A stretch of DNA of 15,430 nucleotides from an uncultured Prevotellaceae bacterium (GCA_902775075.1 CACYKX010000058.1:1-15430); one strand, 5' to 3'; shown: positions 6,779 to 15,023, numbered from the stretch's first letter. A program made the numbers and translations. Notes: generated by a model from the sequence alone, not told the origin.

Positions 6779-7378
6779 TTAGAATAACGATGGGGCAATA
6801 TCTTTATTACCCGTTTCTTCAACTTTATCTCTGTATGGGTATATACCCTCAGCGTATGCTTTAATCAGTGAAGCGTGAGACAACGGCTTGTTCGGATTGT
6901 CAACATCAGCATTGGTATCATAGTCGAGTAGCACGATGGTCTTTGTCTTGCTGGCCTCACGCAGCCTGTCGATGATGTCTTTGACTTTATTCTCCAACAC
7001 CCATTTGTAGGTAGGGATGTAAATCTGCTTTCGGGCTTCTATATAGCCCAACAGTTCTGTGCCGTTCACACCCTTTCGGTGTCCTAACGGTTTACCATAT
7101 TTCCTCACGGTTCGCTTCAGCCCCCGCATGGTGTCGTTGCAGAAGAGCGATGTGTCCACGTCGCAACCCTCAAACACTTTCAGCCCCTGCCAAATGGCCT
7201 CCACGCAGGTGGCGGTATAGCCGGGGCTGAACGGCACGGGGATGCCATAGTGAGGGTAGAACGGGCTCAGTTTTACCAATCCGTCTTTCGCCTTGCTGGT
7301 CACGTCGGCTAAGATGGCATCGGGATAATTCTTAAGGATGGTCTCAGCCTTCTTTCGTTTTGATTCAATGATTATCAT
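6779..7378 (-). CDS. DUF6939/NADAR-like protein, candidate ADP-ribose-removing antidote
   Basis: A 199-residue soluble protein that I associate, from memory and tentatively, with DUF6939. Its layout recalls NADAR (YbiA-like) enzymes: PFYPHYGIPVPF (39-50), TATCVEAIWQGLKVFE (55-70; compare the NADAR TVEHYFQAQK box, with Glu60, Gln64 and Lys67), KPLGHRKG (96-103, compare the LGR box), a helix at YKWVLENKV, and LLDYDTNADVDN (150-161, where NADAR has the LL-TG segment). Some NADAR proteins are known antitoxins that hydrolyse ADP-ribosylated guanine made by DarT1. The gene lies 11 nt upstream of a DarT-like gene and one base after the kinase stop, so an antidote role is a strong contextual inference. 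The NADAR relationship is a visual match and needs structural comparison. Confidence 0.65.
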   Translation of the reverse strand: MIIIESKRKKAETILKNYPDAILADVTSKAKDGLVKLSPFYPHYGIPVPFSPGYTATCVEAIWQGLKVFEGCDVDTSLFCNDTMRGLKRTVRKYGKPLGHRKGVNGTELLGYIEARKQIYIPTYKWVLENKVKDIIDRLREASKTKTIVLLDYDTNADVDNPNKPLSHASLIKAYAEGIYPYRDKVEETGNKDIAPSLF

Positions 7379-7379
7379 G

Positions 7380-9839
7380 TCAGTCGGTGAATTTTATTTT
7401 GGAAGAATATTTTTGCAAACTGTTATCTAATCGGCTGTATGTTTTGCGAGAGATAAAGACGGACCGCAGGGATTCGCAACTTAAAAACGCACCGTCGCCA
7501 ATGCTGGTCACGGAGTCGGGGATGGTGACGGACTGCAAGGATTTACAATCAGAAAACGCCTTGTTGCCAATGCTGGTAACGGAGTCGGGGATGATGACGG
7601 ACTGCAAGGATGAGCAATGAGAAAATGCTTCGTTCCCAATGCTGGTCACGGAGTCGGGGATGGTGACGGACTGCAAGGATGAGCATCCCCAAAACGCAAC
7701 GTTGCCAATGCTGGTCACAGAGCCCGGGATGGTGACGGACTGTAAGGATGAGCACCAAGTAAACGCCCCCGTGCCAATGCTGGTCACAGAGCCCGGGATG
7801 GCGACGGACTGTAAGGATGAACAAGCAAAAAACGCCATGGCACCGATGCTGGTCACAGAGTCGGGGATAATGAAATGATTTTCTTTTGATAAATAAGAAA
7901 TAAGTTTTCTTTTATCAGAAGTATATAGATTGTTTTCAACAATAACAAAATGCTTTGAATAATTAATAATTCTCGCAGGACAACTAAAAAAAGGATTGCC
8001 ATTGATGCTGGTCACGGAGTCGGGAATGGTGAAGGAGTGCAAGGACGAGCATCCAGAGAACGCCCCAGCACCAATGCTGGTCACTGAGTCGGGAATGGTG
8101 ACGGATTGCAAGGATGAACATTTTAAAAACGCCCAACGGCCAATGCTGGTCACTGAGTCGGGAATGGTGACGGATTGCAAGGATGAACATTTTGAAAACG
8201 CCCGACGGCCAATACTGGTCACAGAGTCGGGGATGGTGACGGATTGCAAGGATGAGCAGCCAGAAAAGGCACTGTCGCTAATGCTTGTCACGGAGTCGGG
8301 GATGGTGACGGACTGCAAGGATTTACAATCAGAAAACGCCTTGTTGCCAATGCTGGTTACGGAGTCGGGGATGATGACGGACTGCAAAGATGTGCATCCC
8401 CAAAAAGCCCTGTCGCCAATGCTGGTCACGGAGTCGGGGATGATGACGGACTGCAAAGATGTACACCAAGAAAACGCACTCTCGTCAATGCTGGTCACGG
8501 AGTCTGGGATGGTGACGGACTGCAAAGATGTACACCAAGAAAACGCCCTGTCGCCAATGCTGGTCACGGAGTCTGGGATGGTGACGGACTGCAAGGATGA
8601 GCACTCCCCAAACGCCCTGCCCCCAATGCTGGTCACGGAGTCGGGAATGGTGACGGACTGCAAGGATGAGCAGCAAGAAAACGCACTGTCGCCAATGCTG
8701 GTCACGGAGTCTGGGATGGTGACGGACTGTAAGGATGAGCACTGCCACAAAAACGCTTGATCACAAATGCTTTTTGATCCTCTCCTAATCGAATAATCTG
8801 TTAAGCTCCTATTAGTACATGTCAAAAGCTTCTTCCCATCCTTTGAATATTCCACACCAAACTCATCCGTCCAAGCGCCCTTTTTATCTTCTTCGGTAAC
8901 TTCCGTACTGATGATTTCTATCTCCGGCTCTTTGGGCCTCTCCAACGACAACAGTCGGAAGGAGACGTTCGACAAGTCGGATTGAGTAAGGGCAATGATG
9001 AACAGGCCAATCAAGGTGTTCACTTCAGCACACTCTGAAGGGAATAGCTCCTTTAGTAGTTGGCAGGAATGGATGTCGCGATAGTCATTCTCCGAAAAGA
9101 GGAGGCGGTCGGCGGCTCCGTACTTGTCAAGCAGCGATGGTTCCTCGGCAATCGTCCTAAGGGATAGCAGGATGGAAGCAAGCGAGAAATCGTCAATATG
9201 CTCGTTGAACGTGTCTTCGGTGCGTGCAGGGTGGCGGAAGTCGGGGCTGCCCATCTCCCGTGCTTTCTGTCCCTTCATTGATGGGACAAACATACCGTCA
9301 TAATCTATCAGCACCAACGTGCCGTCCTCCCTCACCATGATGTTGTCGGGCTTCAAGTCGCCGTGGGCGAATGGCTGCGGCATCAGCCACAATGCGAGAC
9401 GGCTGAACTGATAGGCGAGCAGATGTAACTGATAAGTTTCGTCAATATGCTGACGGATATATTGGTCGAGGTTCATGCCGTCCACCCAATCCATCAGCAG
9501 GACGGGAAACTCATCACCATCGGCATTAGCGGAATCGACGAACAGTTCGTTGTCCAAGTACTGGAACTTGGTGAGAAAGCTTGAAGAAACATATTCCAGT
9601 TCCTCAGCTATCATCCTATAGTTCTCCGCACGGTTGGGCTGGTCCTTGAGGAAACACTTCACCGCATAGAGCTTGTCTTTCTTCTCATCCCTCATCTTGA
9701 ACACCACGGCGAAGTTGCCGCTGGTCATAACGGGGTTACAATCTTCATCCATGATCGGGCGGAGATTAGTAAGAGTTCCGAAAGTATCCTCTGCATTTTT
9801 AACCGCCTCTACATATTCTGATATTAAAGGGAATTTCAT
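7380..9839 (-). CDS. Serine/threonine protein kinase with long BspA-type LRR domain
   Basis: An 819-residue protein. Residues about 30-300 form a complete kinase domain: glycine loop SGNFAVVF (40-47), AVKCF with Lys61, HGDLKPDN with catalytic Asp161 and Asn166, DYDG (179-182) replacing DFG, and [10 protein letters not shown] as the activation/P+1 segment. A linker (300-360) leads to BspA/Treponema-type LRRs: 11 units of 23 residues of the form [20 protein letters not shown], an irregular island (about 615-655; [12 protein letters not shown]), then five to six more units. No signal peptide or membrane anchor: a cytoplasmic kinase. The LRRs probably bind a protein partner or a foreign ligand. 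The units are almost identical in DNA sequence, suggesting recent expansion. The stop is one base from the next start. Its kinase half is closely paralogous to the kinase at 10470-12248. Confidence 0.92.
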   Translation of the reverse strand: MKFPLISEYVEAVKNAEDTFGTLTNLRPIMDEDCNPVMTSGNFAVVFKMRDEKKDKLYAVKCFLKDQPNRAENYRMIAEELEYVSSSFLTKFQYLDNELFVDSANADGDEFPVLLMDWVDGMNLDQYIRQHIDETYQLHLLAYQFSRLALWLMPQPFAHGDLKPDNIMVREDGTLVLIDYDGMFVPSMKGQKAREMGSPDFRHPARTEDTFNEHIDDFSLASILLSLRTIAEEPSLLDKYGAADRLLFSENDYRDIHSCQLLKELFPSECAEVNTLIGLFIIALTQSDLSNVSFRLLSLERPKEPEIEIISTEVTEEDKKGAWTDEFGVEYSKDGKKLLTCTNRSLTDYSIRRGSKSICDQAFLWQCSSLQSVTIPDSVTSIGDSAFSCCSSLQSVTIPDSVTSIGGRAFGECSSLQSVTIPDSVTSIGDRAFSWCTSLQSVTIPDSVTSIDESAFSWCTSLQSVIIPDSVTSIGDRAFWGCTSLQSVIIPDSVTSIGNKAFSDCKSLQSVTIPDSVTSISDSAFSGCSSLQSVTIPDSVTSIGRRAFSKCSSLQSVTIPDSVTSIGRWAFLKCSSLQSVTIPDSVTSIGAGAFSGCSSLHSFTIPDSVTSINGNPFFSCPARIINYSKHFVIVENNLYTSDKRKLISYLSKENHFIIPDSVTSIGAMAFFACSSLQSVAIPGSVTSIGTGAFTWCSSLQSVTIPGSVTSIGNVAFWGCSSLQSVTIPDSVTSIGNEAFSHCSSLQSVIIPDSVTSIGNKAFSDCKSLQSVTIPDSVTSIGDGAFLSCESLRSVFISRKTYSRLDNSLQKYSSKIKFTD
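7460..7872 (-). repeat. LRR-encoding 69-bp tandem repeats, distal block
   Basis: Five to six 69-bp units encoding 23-residue LRRs, separated from the longer block by the island at about 7873-7996. The pair of units in 7506-7608 is almost identical to 8286-8388, exactly 780 bp away. Confidence 0.85.
7997..8756 (-). repeat. LRR-encoding 69-bp tandem repeats, main block of 11 units
   Basis: Eleven in-frame 69-bp units encoding [20 protein letters not shown] plus a few variable residues. Variation is concentrated at the two residues after SIG and the two after AF; the rest is nearly constant even at third codon positions. Units beginning about 8458 and 8527 are almost the same. Unit number is likely to vary between strains by slippage or recombination. 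The repeat also creates a long open frame on the opposite strand (7996-8760), which is a by-product. Confidence 0.9.
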
Positions 9840-9860
9840 AGCTTGTTAAGATGCGATTAC

Positions 9861-10448
9861 TTAGTATTCTGAATTGTTTGTTAAATTGATTAATTTTAGT
9901 ATATAACTAGCTTTTATAAAAGTACATTTAGCAACCTCATTATAGCCGCTAACAAGCATTCCAATAACGTTGTCATTTTGAAAAATAGGTCCACCAGAAT
10001 TACCAGGTCTAAGAACGCATTGACATGTTAAGCAGTTCCTAAATTTAGTAGTTTGGAAGTCATTATATGAAAAATCGTGAGTAATATGGATATTTTTAAC
10101 AGAATCTACAACTAATTTTTTACTATCTTCGTTAAAAGAATATCCAAAATACTCACAAGTTTGAGTTTTGTCATATTCTGAGATGAGATTTAATCCCTCA
10201 CATTTTAAACTTGTTTTACAGACGAATAAATCATGCTTCTCACTAGTTGATTGGATGTTCCCAGGTGTATCAAGGAGGATGCATTCGTTTATATCGATAT
10301 TATAAAGATTGCCTTCAAAGAGAAAATAAGAATGTAGTTTGTCAGCAACTACATGATTAGCTGTAATAAGCAAACTTTTGTAAAAGAAGCCTGTACCGGA
10401 GAAATCTTCTTTCATATATATAGGTACTATGTTCCTTAAATATTTCAT
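9861..10448 (-). CDS. Intracellular trypsin-like serine protease
   Basis: A 195-residue protein with the chymotrypsin-fold triad in order: His32 in ITANHVVA, Asp73 in KHDLFV, and Ser151 in RPGNSGGPIF, the classical GNSGGP nucleophile box. SGTGFF near residue 20 is the first-strand GTGF seen in trypsin/HtrA-like enzymes. There is no signal peptide, membrane segment or PDZ domain, so it should act in the cytoplasm. It lies between the two kinase genes with 20-21 nt gaps on each side and no promoter of its own, so it is co-transcribed. Trypsin-like domains occur as effectors or processing enzymes in several bacterial defence systems. Cleavage of a kinase, the DarT fusion or a host protein are all possible; the substrate is unknown. 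By eye it is more AT-rich than the kinase downstream. Confidence 0.88.
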   Translation of the reverse strand: MKYLRNIVPIYMKEDFSGTGFFYKSLLITANHVVADKLHSYFLFEGNLYNIDINECILLDTPGNIQSTSEKHDLFVCKTSLKCEGLNLISEYDKTQTCEYFGYSFNEDSKKLVVDSVKNIHITHDFSYNDFQTTKFRNCLTCQCVLRPGNSGGPIFQNDNVIGMLVSGYNEVAKCTFIKASYILKLINLTNNSEY

Positions 10449-10469
10449 GTGACTATAGACTAAAAATCT

Positions 10470-12248
10470 TTATTTTTCGACTAATTTTTTTGTGCAACTT
10501 GGTAACTGCTTCTTATAATGTTCCAAACTCCCTTTGGGAATGAAGATAGTTCTTAAAGAATCACAGTCATCAAATGCGTCTGAACTTATGCTAGTGGCAA
10601 AATTTAAAATATAAACAGTTTGTAATTTTCTGCAAAGAGAAAAGGCGCCATCGCCGATTTTTTTTACACTTTTGGGAATTATAATTGTTTGAAGAGATTC
10701 ACATAGATTAAAAGCGCCCTCACCAATACTTTCTACGCTCGGTGGAATGTCCACGGAAAGTAAGGCATAGCATTCATCAAATAAATAGTCTGATAATTCT
10801 GATATATTTTCAGGCAACATAATTGATTCTAGTGATGTACACCGTGCAAATGCAGAACTTCCAATTCTTGCAACATTATTTGGTATAAAAATATTTTTCA
10901 AATACTTACATCCTTCAAACGAGGAGTCTAGTATTTCTAATATTTGTTTTGACAAAGTAAGATGAGTTTGTTTGCCCCAATATGATATAATTCGTCTATG
11001 ATAGTCGTATAAAGTTTTAGAATTTACATAAAAATCTTTTGACTGACAAAGTATTTCTTCTATGTTAGAGTTAGCAAAAGGATTAATTCCAATAGCACTT
11101 ATACTTTGAGGTATTATTACTGATCTTAAAGCATTACACCTTGAGAACGCAAAATCACAAATAGCCTTAGTATGCTTTCTTATTTGATAAGAAATTACTT
11201 TGTCATTACATAGCTCAAGGAAACGTGTCCAATCGGAATTATAGATCCCACCATACTCATCTGCATTACCCTTTACACACATGTAGGCATCGAGGTCTTT
11301 GTAGGTTATAGATGTACAGATGTGGCTATAAATTTGGCGTTCTGGCCTCCTCAATGATAATAGATTATAAGAAATCTTTGAGAGGTCTTCTTTTATTAAT
11401 GTCAGTGTAAACAAACTGACAAGAGTATTGGTTTCTATATCGGTAGAGGGGTATAATTCTTTTATCAGTTGGCAAGAACTAATGTTTCTATAATTGTTCT
11501 CAGAAAATAGTAAACGGTCTGAAGCACCATATTTATCTAACAATGATGAATCATTCGCTATGGCATGCAACGAGAGTAGTATTGACACAAGAGAGAAGTC
11601 ATCGATATGTTCATCAAAGTCATTTTCCGTACGTGATGGATGGCGGAAGTCTGGGCTACCGAGTTCACGTGCTTTCTGCCCCTTCATGGCAGGAACGTAC
11701 ATGCCATCGTAATCGATAAGCACAAGAGAGCCATCTTCACGAACCATAACATTATCTGGTTTGATGTCACCATGAGCAAAGGGTTGTGGAATAATCCACA
11801 TTGCAAGTTTGCTGAATTGATAAGCAAGCATCTTCAGAACATATTGGTCATCTATATTCTGACGAATATATTTATCTAGTGTAACACCTTCAACCCAATC
11901 CATTATAAGGACGGGAAACTCATATTCTTCTGAATTGTTTGTGTCAACAAACAACTCCTTATCCAAATATCTAAATTGCACAAGGAACGTCGACGAGACA
12001 TATTCCAACTCTTCAGCAATCATCCTATAACTTTCAGCTCTGTTAGGCTGGTCTTTCAAAAAACATTTGACAGCATAGAGATTTCCATTTGCTGTATTTT
12101 TCATTTTGAAGACAACAGCGAAGTTTCCACTCGTCATTATAGGCTGCCCCTCCTCGTCCATTATCGGACGAAGATTAGTAAGCGTGGCAAAGTTGTCCTC
12201 AGCCAACTTGATAGCCTCTATATATTCAGATATTAGCGGATAGTTCAT
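10470..12248 (-). CDS. Serine/threonine protein kinase with diverged BspA-type LRRs (paralogue)
   Basis: A 592-residue first gene of the operon. Its kinase domain has the same residue numbering and motifs as the 819-residue kinase: SGNFAVVF, Lys61, HGDIKPDN (Asp161, Asn166), DYDG (179-182), [10 protein letters not shown]. Most kinase positions agree. From about 365 it has fewer and far more diverged LRRs (SRCNALRSVIIPQSISAIG, ARCTSLESIMLPENISELSD) and a matching island (SKDFYVNSKTLYDY). The two genes come from a duplication or from recruitment of a related gene; only the other copy has homogenised repeats. It is cytoplasmic. A Bacteroidota promoter lies 20 bp upstream of its ATG. Likely substrates are the VWA fusion, the protease or the other kinase. 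Confidence 0.92.
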   Translation of the reverse strand: MNYPLISEYIEAIKLAEDNFATLTNLRPIMDEEGQPIMTSGNFAVVFKMKNTANGNLYAVKCFLKDQPNRAESYRMIAEELEYVSSTFLVQFRYLDKELFVDTNNSEEYEFPVLIMDWVEGVTLDKYIRQNIDDQYVLKMLAYQFSKLAMWIIPQPFAHGDIKPDNVMVREDGSLVLIDYDGMYVPAMKGQKARELGSPDFRHPSRTENDFDEHIDDFSLVSILLSLHAIANDSSLLDKYGASDRLLFSENNYRNISSCQLIKELYPSTDIETNTLVSLFTLTLIKEDLSKISYNLLSLRRPERQIYSHICTSITYKDLDAYMCVKGNADEYGGIYNSDWTRFLELCNDKVISYQIRKHTKAICDFAFSRCNALRSVIIPQSISAIGINPFANSNIEEILCQSKDFYVNSKTLYDYHRRIISYWGKQTHLTLSKQILEILDSSFEGCKYLKNIFIPNNVARIGSSAFARCTSLESIMLPENISELSDYLFDECYALLSVDIPPSVESIGEGAFNLCESLQTIIIPKSVKKIGDGAFSLCRKLQTVYILNFATSISSDAFDDCDSLRTIFIPKGSLEHYKKQLPSCTKKLVEK

Positions 12249-12267
12249 AGCTTTTACGTTACACTTG

Positions 12268-12297
12268 CAAAGTTAAGTAAATATATTGAGATTCAAT
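12268..12297 (-). promoter_or_regulatory. Promoter of the kinase/protease/DarT-VWA operon
   Basis: On the minus strand TAACTTTG (12275-12268) matches the -7 consensus TAnnTTTG. ATTG (12297-12294) lies 18 nt upstream as a weaker -33 element. The start would be near 12261, giving a short leader before the ATG at 12248. I see no other consensus promoter in the short gaps between the following genes, so this one probably drives all of them. Confidence 0.6.
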
Positions 12298-12600
12298 CCT
12301 TTTTTATTATTTTTCTATGTCCTAAAAGATTTTCAAAGAAGATAAGAATATCAAACATTAGAATCACTAATATCACTTGGCGACACTTTGGCAAATAATG
12401 ATAATGTCTGTTTCCTTCTTGAACATGGGGCTCATGTGCTGAGGGTACTGACATCCTTTCTGATAGCTGACATCAGTATTTTATATCCCTTTGCCGAGGA
12501 CGTTTCCTTGCAAGTCACCATGAGACCGGAAAGACATAGCTCTGAGTCGTATTTATACTATGAACCTTCTCGGCCCCATCTATCAAGGCGCAAGGGAACA
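12298..12600. other. Spacer upstream of the operon, no recognisable gene
   Basis: Short frames exist on both strands (a 71-codon plus-strand one at 12388-12603), but none has a recognisable or protein-like composition. It may be residue of lost genes, since a decayed hipA tail follows immediately. Confidence 0.45.
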
Positions 12601-12830
12601 TGATATTAATAGGAAATATCTGTGGCAAACCACAATTATTTCCTATAACGAAATATTATACAGATGATATTAGGCACGTTCCAAAATCGCCATCTCATTT
12701 CATATCTAACGTAGATGAAAATAATTTTCTGGCTATTCAGAGAGAAGACCATAAGTGACATCTGCAATGCTTGTCCTTTCCTTTTCAGCTTACCCCCTTT
12801 CTAATCAAAATAGAGAGATAGTGCGTCTCC
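12601..12830 (-). pseudogene. Decayed duplicate of the hipA 3' end and its downstream hairpin
   Basis: This stretch aligns with 440-660, the end of hipA plus its 3' region. On the minus strand 12768-12736 reads IADVTYGLLSE against hipA IANITSDRLFD. After a frameshift, 12733-12695 reads ARKLFSSTLDMK then stop, against AKKYFASTLDKK. Upstream, RKG at about 12800 matches RKE, followed by a stop codon. Beyond the stop both copies carry the TGTGGCAAACCACA hairpin followed by a T-rich TCCTATAAC. Here the stem is extended by ATAGGAAATA/TATTTCCTAT (12609-12618 and 12637-12646). No N-terminal part remains. It marks an old hipA locus, or an end point of rearrangement. Confidence 0.75.
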
Positions 12831-12852
12831 ATTGCAACTGAAACCGCCCAAC

Positions 12853-13539
12853 TTACTTGCCATTTATCATGTTAAGTTTTTTATTAAGCATGTAAAGTAC
12901 CATGCTGCAATATGGTTTGTATGCAAGAACCATATGTCCGTTGATATTTTCCTTATGTTTACTTTCCCAAACATCAATAAGATGGCGAATATTACTGACG
13001 TTCCAGTCCTTAGCCTTTAGGCCTCTTGCTATGCCAAGCCAGGTCTCTTTTCTGTTTGACCTTAGCAATTGCTGGTTGAGATTGAGATTCTCGTTTATCT
13101 CTCTGTCAAGTTGACTGTCTGTTGACTTGATGAGTCCGCTGGGTGTAAACTGAATAGTAGACATCATTGTGTCGTCGAGTGGTGAAATTCTTAAATCGAC
13201 ATCACCCTTCCTCTTGTCGCAATGATAATTCGCAGCACCATCGCGGGCGATATTTCCAGGGCAACAAACAACCATGTTGGAATAGTCAAGGTCGGTACTG
13301 ATCCCCGTTTTCTTTGACGTACTTTGTGTGCGGAGATGCTCAATTCTATGGTTTTCTGCGCCCGGAGTCCCTTCCACAGCATCTTTACAGGGGATGCGCC
13401 GCTCACAGTACGCACATATATACCCCTGCTCATCTAACAAAGAGTTCACCAGCTCTGGGATGGGCTTAAAGGCGGCTCCTGGAGTAAGACGATATTGCGT
13501 CCAAGCTTTAGGCTCGGTGTTCTTAGTAATCTTCCTCAT
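12853..13539 (-). CDS. ptuB: Septu-like HNH nuclease (PtuB-like, TIGR02646 type)
   Basis: A 228-residue HNH-family nuclease. YICAYCERRI (Cys42, Cys45) forms the zinc knuckle. RIEHLRTQS (65-73, His68) is the catalytic His region. LDYSNMVVCCPGN (84-96) holds the central Asn, and HCDKRKGD (106-113) the second metal/DNA contact. This motif order is the TIGR02646 family, the nuclease partner in Septu and in retron-associated ATPase/HNH pairs. The gene starts 6 nt after the ATPase stop and depends on its promoter. In Septu the pair degrades DNA on phage infection. No retron reverse transcriptase is near, so plain Septu is the better reading. Confidence 0.85.
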   Translation of the reverse strand: MRKITKNTEPKAWTQYRLTPGAAFKPIPELVNSLLDEQGYICAYCERRIPCKDAVEGTPGAENHRIEHLRTQSTSKKTGISTDLDYSNMVVCCPGNIARDGAANYHCDKRKGDVDLRISPLDDTMMSTIQFTPSGLIKSTDSQLDREINENLNLNQQLLRSNRKETWLGIARGLKAKDWNVSNIRHLIDVWESKHKENINGHMVLAYKPYCSMVLYMLNKKLNMINGK

Positions 13540-13545
13540 ACCGTC

Positions 13546-14814
13546 TTACTCATAAAATGAAAGCATGGCCTCCGCATTGGACAACTCTGAAATCCGGCCT
13601 GAATACTTATCCCTAAGAGTAGATAACAGCACCTTTGCTTCGTCCACTTTCTCCTCGTCAATCAGATTTTCCAACTTGACAAGTTCCTCTGCCACCTTCT
13701 TGTCTCTGTCTGGAACATGAAGGTACTCCTTTATGATAGTGCTGGCATCCAATCCGTAAGTATTGATGACTTCACGAGTGTATTCTCCATGATGGTAGCC
13801 AAGTTGAATTACCTGATTCATAGGTGTGTCCTGGACACTGGTCATGATGAGTGGAGCGTGCGTAGATATGATAAACTGCAGTTTCGGGAATGTCTGCTGT
13901 AGAGCCCTGATGACAGTAGACTGCAATGCCGGGTGCAGATGGTCGTCAAGTTCATCTATACAGACGACGCCACAAGTTTCCTCACAGCACTTGTCGTGGA
14001 ATAGCGTTCTGTTGAGGGCACAACAACGGAAGGCCAGGTCCAAGACGATGTTGACCAGACGGCGATAGCCATCTGACAAATCCTCAAAACGTGCCTCCCG
14101 CCCATCCATATAGTCAAAATACACATGTCCCTGAATTGGACGGACACTCATGTTTTTGATAATTCTACAGCCAGCTTGACCAAGACATTTAATGACGGCT
14201 TTCCTCACAATTTCAAGTTCCTCTTCTCCTTTGGCACCTTCTTTTAATGCCAGCAATCTGTCTATCCAGTTCTTAAGAAAGTAGCCACCCCTAAGAGTCT
14301 GGTAGTAACCAAATGAGAATGTTACGAAATATTCCTTATAGGCCTTTGCATTGGTTTTTACGTTGCCATGGATATCATCCGTTGCAAAATAAGCAAAAAG
14401 GGGCAAGGCTGTCTTCCTGTCCCCACGGCTTTCGTTTGCAACCGTACTTTGCAGTAACTTATTGGCCTTGTTAAATTCCTTAGCACCCGTGTATGTGGTC
14501 CCTGCCTTTTCCGTGGTTCTATTAATGGTGACCCCCGAAAAAGTCTTCGTGTCAAAAGAGATGCTGACAGGCAGCGTCATGCTCTTTGCTCCATCGTTGA
14601 CAGTATGATTGAAATCGTCAATGCCAATTCCGGTACAAGTAGTATTCTCGTCACTGAACCCTTTGAAAAAAGAGTTAAGTGCAAGGATGACAGCCTTGAT
14701 AATGGAAGTCTTTCCACTGCCATTATCGCCAATAAGCAGGTTGACGCCAGACGTGAAGTCGATGTCATAATGCTCAAAACATCGGAAGTTTTCAAGATGT
14801 ATATGTTGCAACAT
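13546..14814 (-). CDS. ptuA: Septu-like ABC/SMC-type ATPase (PtuA-like)
   Basis: A 422-residue ATPase. It opens with IHLENFRCFEHYDIDF, usual for RecF/SMC-like AAA ATPases. Walker A is GDNGSGKTS (29-37), the ABC signature equivalent LSDGYRR (246-252), Walker B CIDELDDHLHP (about 285-295; Asp287, Glu288), and the switch His319 is in STHAPLIM. The C-terminal 60 residues are charged and helical (EKVDEAKVLLSTLRDKYSG). Together with the HNH partner this is the PtuA-PtuB arrangement of Septu anti-phage defence: the ATPase forms a complex and controls the nuclease. The length is within the range expected for PtuA. A separate promoter lies 26 bp upstream. Confidence 0.87.
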   Translation of the reverse strand: MLQHIHLENFRCFEHYDIDFTSGVNLLIGDNGSGKTSIIKAVILALNSFFKGFSDENTTCTGIGIDDFNHTVNDGAKSMTLPVSISFDTKTFSGVTINRTTEKAGTTYTGAKEFNKANKLLQSTVANESRGDRKTALPLFAYFATDDIHGNVKTNAKAYKEYFVTFSFGYYQTLRGGYFLKNWIDRLLALKEGAKGEEELEIVRKAVIKCLGQAGCRIIKNMSVRPIQGHVYFDYMDGREARFEDLSDGYRRLVNIVLDLAFRCCALNRTLFHDKCCEETCGVVCIDELDDHLHPALQSTVIRALQQTFPKLQFIISTHAPLIMTSVQDTPMNQVIQLGYHHGEYTREVINTYGLDASTIIKEYLHVPDRDKKVAEELVKLENLIDEEKVDEAKVLLSTLRDKYSGRISELSNAEAMLSFYE

Positions 14815-14839
14815 AGGAATTTTCTTTTATAATCCGCCA

Positions 14840-14871
14840 CAAATTTAATGATTTATTTCTAGAAAACGAAA
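14840..14871 (-). promoter_or_regulatory. ptuAB promoter with palindrome in the spacer
   Basis: On the minus strand TAAATTTG (14847-14840) is an exact -7 box. TTTC (14871-14868), 20 nt upstream, is a near -33 box. A perfect 10-bp palindrome TTTCTAGAAA at 14856-14865 lies between them and could be a regulator site. Confidence 0.6.
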
Positions 14872-15023
14872 ATAATCATCCAAAAAACATCTTTTTCACG
14901 CAATATAAAGCATTTCGCAGGAACTCTCATTCTCGAAGACTGCTCATTTATTATCTTGAGGTGAATTACTCATCTTTATAAAACATTGAGGATGAAGAAC
15001 AAGTCAAATCACGGGCTTGCCCT

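Noticed and set aside
7448..8756. CRISPR-like array suggested by the regular repeats
   Set aside because: The period is 69 bp with no distinct spacers, and the units are in frame and encode leucine-rich repeats.
7996..8760. Long open frame of 254 codons on the plus strand, opposite the LRR repeats
   Set aside because: It is a periodic shadow of the 69-bp LRR repeats: the translation repeats with the same 23-residue period and shows no independent fold or start signal.
12388..12603. 71-codon plus-strand frame between the operon promoter and the hipA remnant
   Set aside because: No recognisable motif and no promoter or ribosome-binding signal.
12853..14814. Retron of the Ec78 type (ATPase + HNH partners)
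   Set aside because: No reverse transcriptase gene or msr/msd-like structure is seen nearby; a plain Septu pair explains the two genes.
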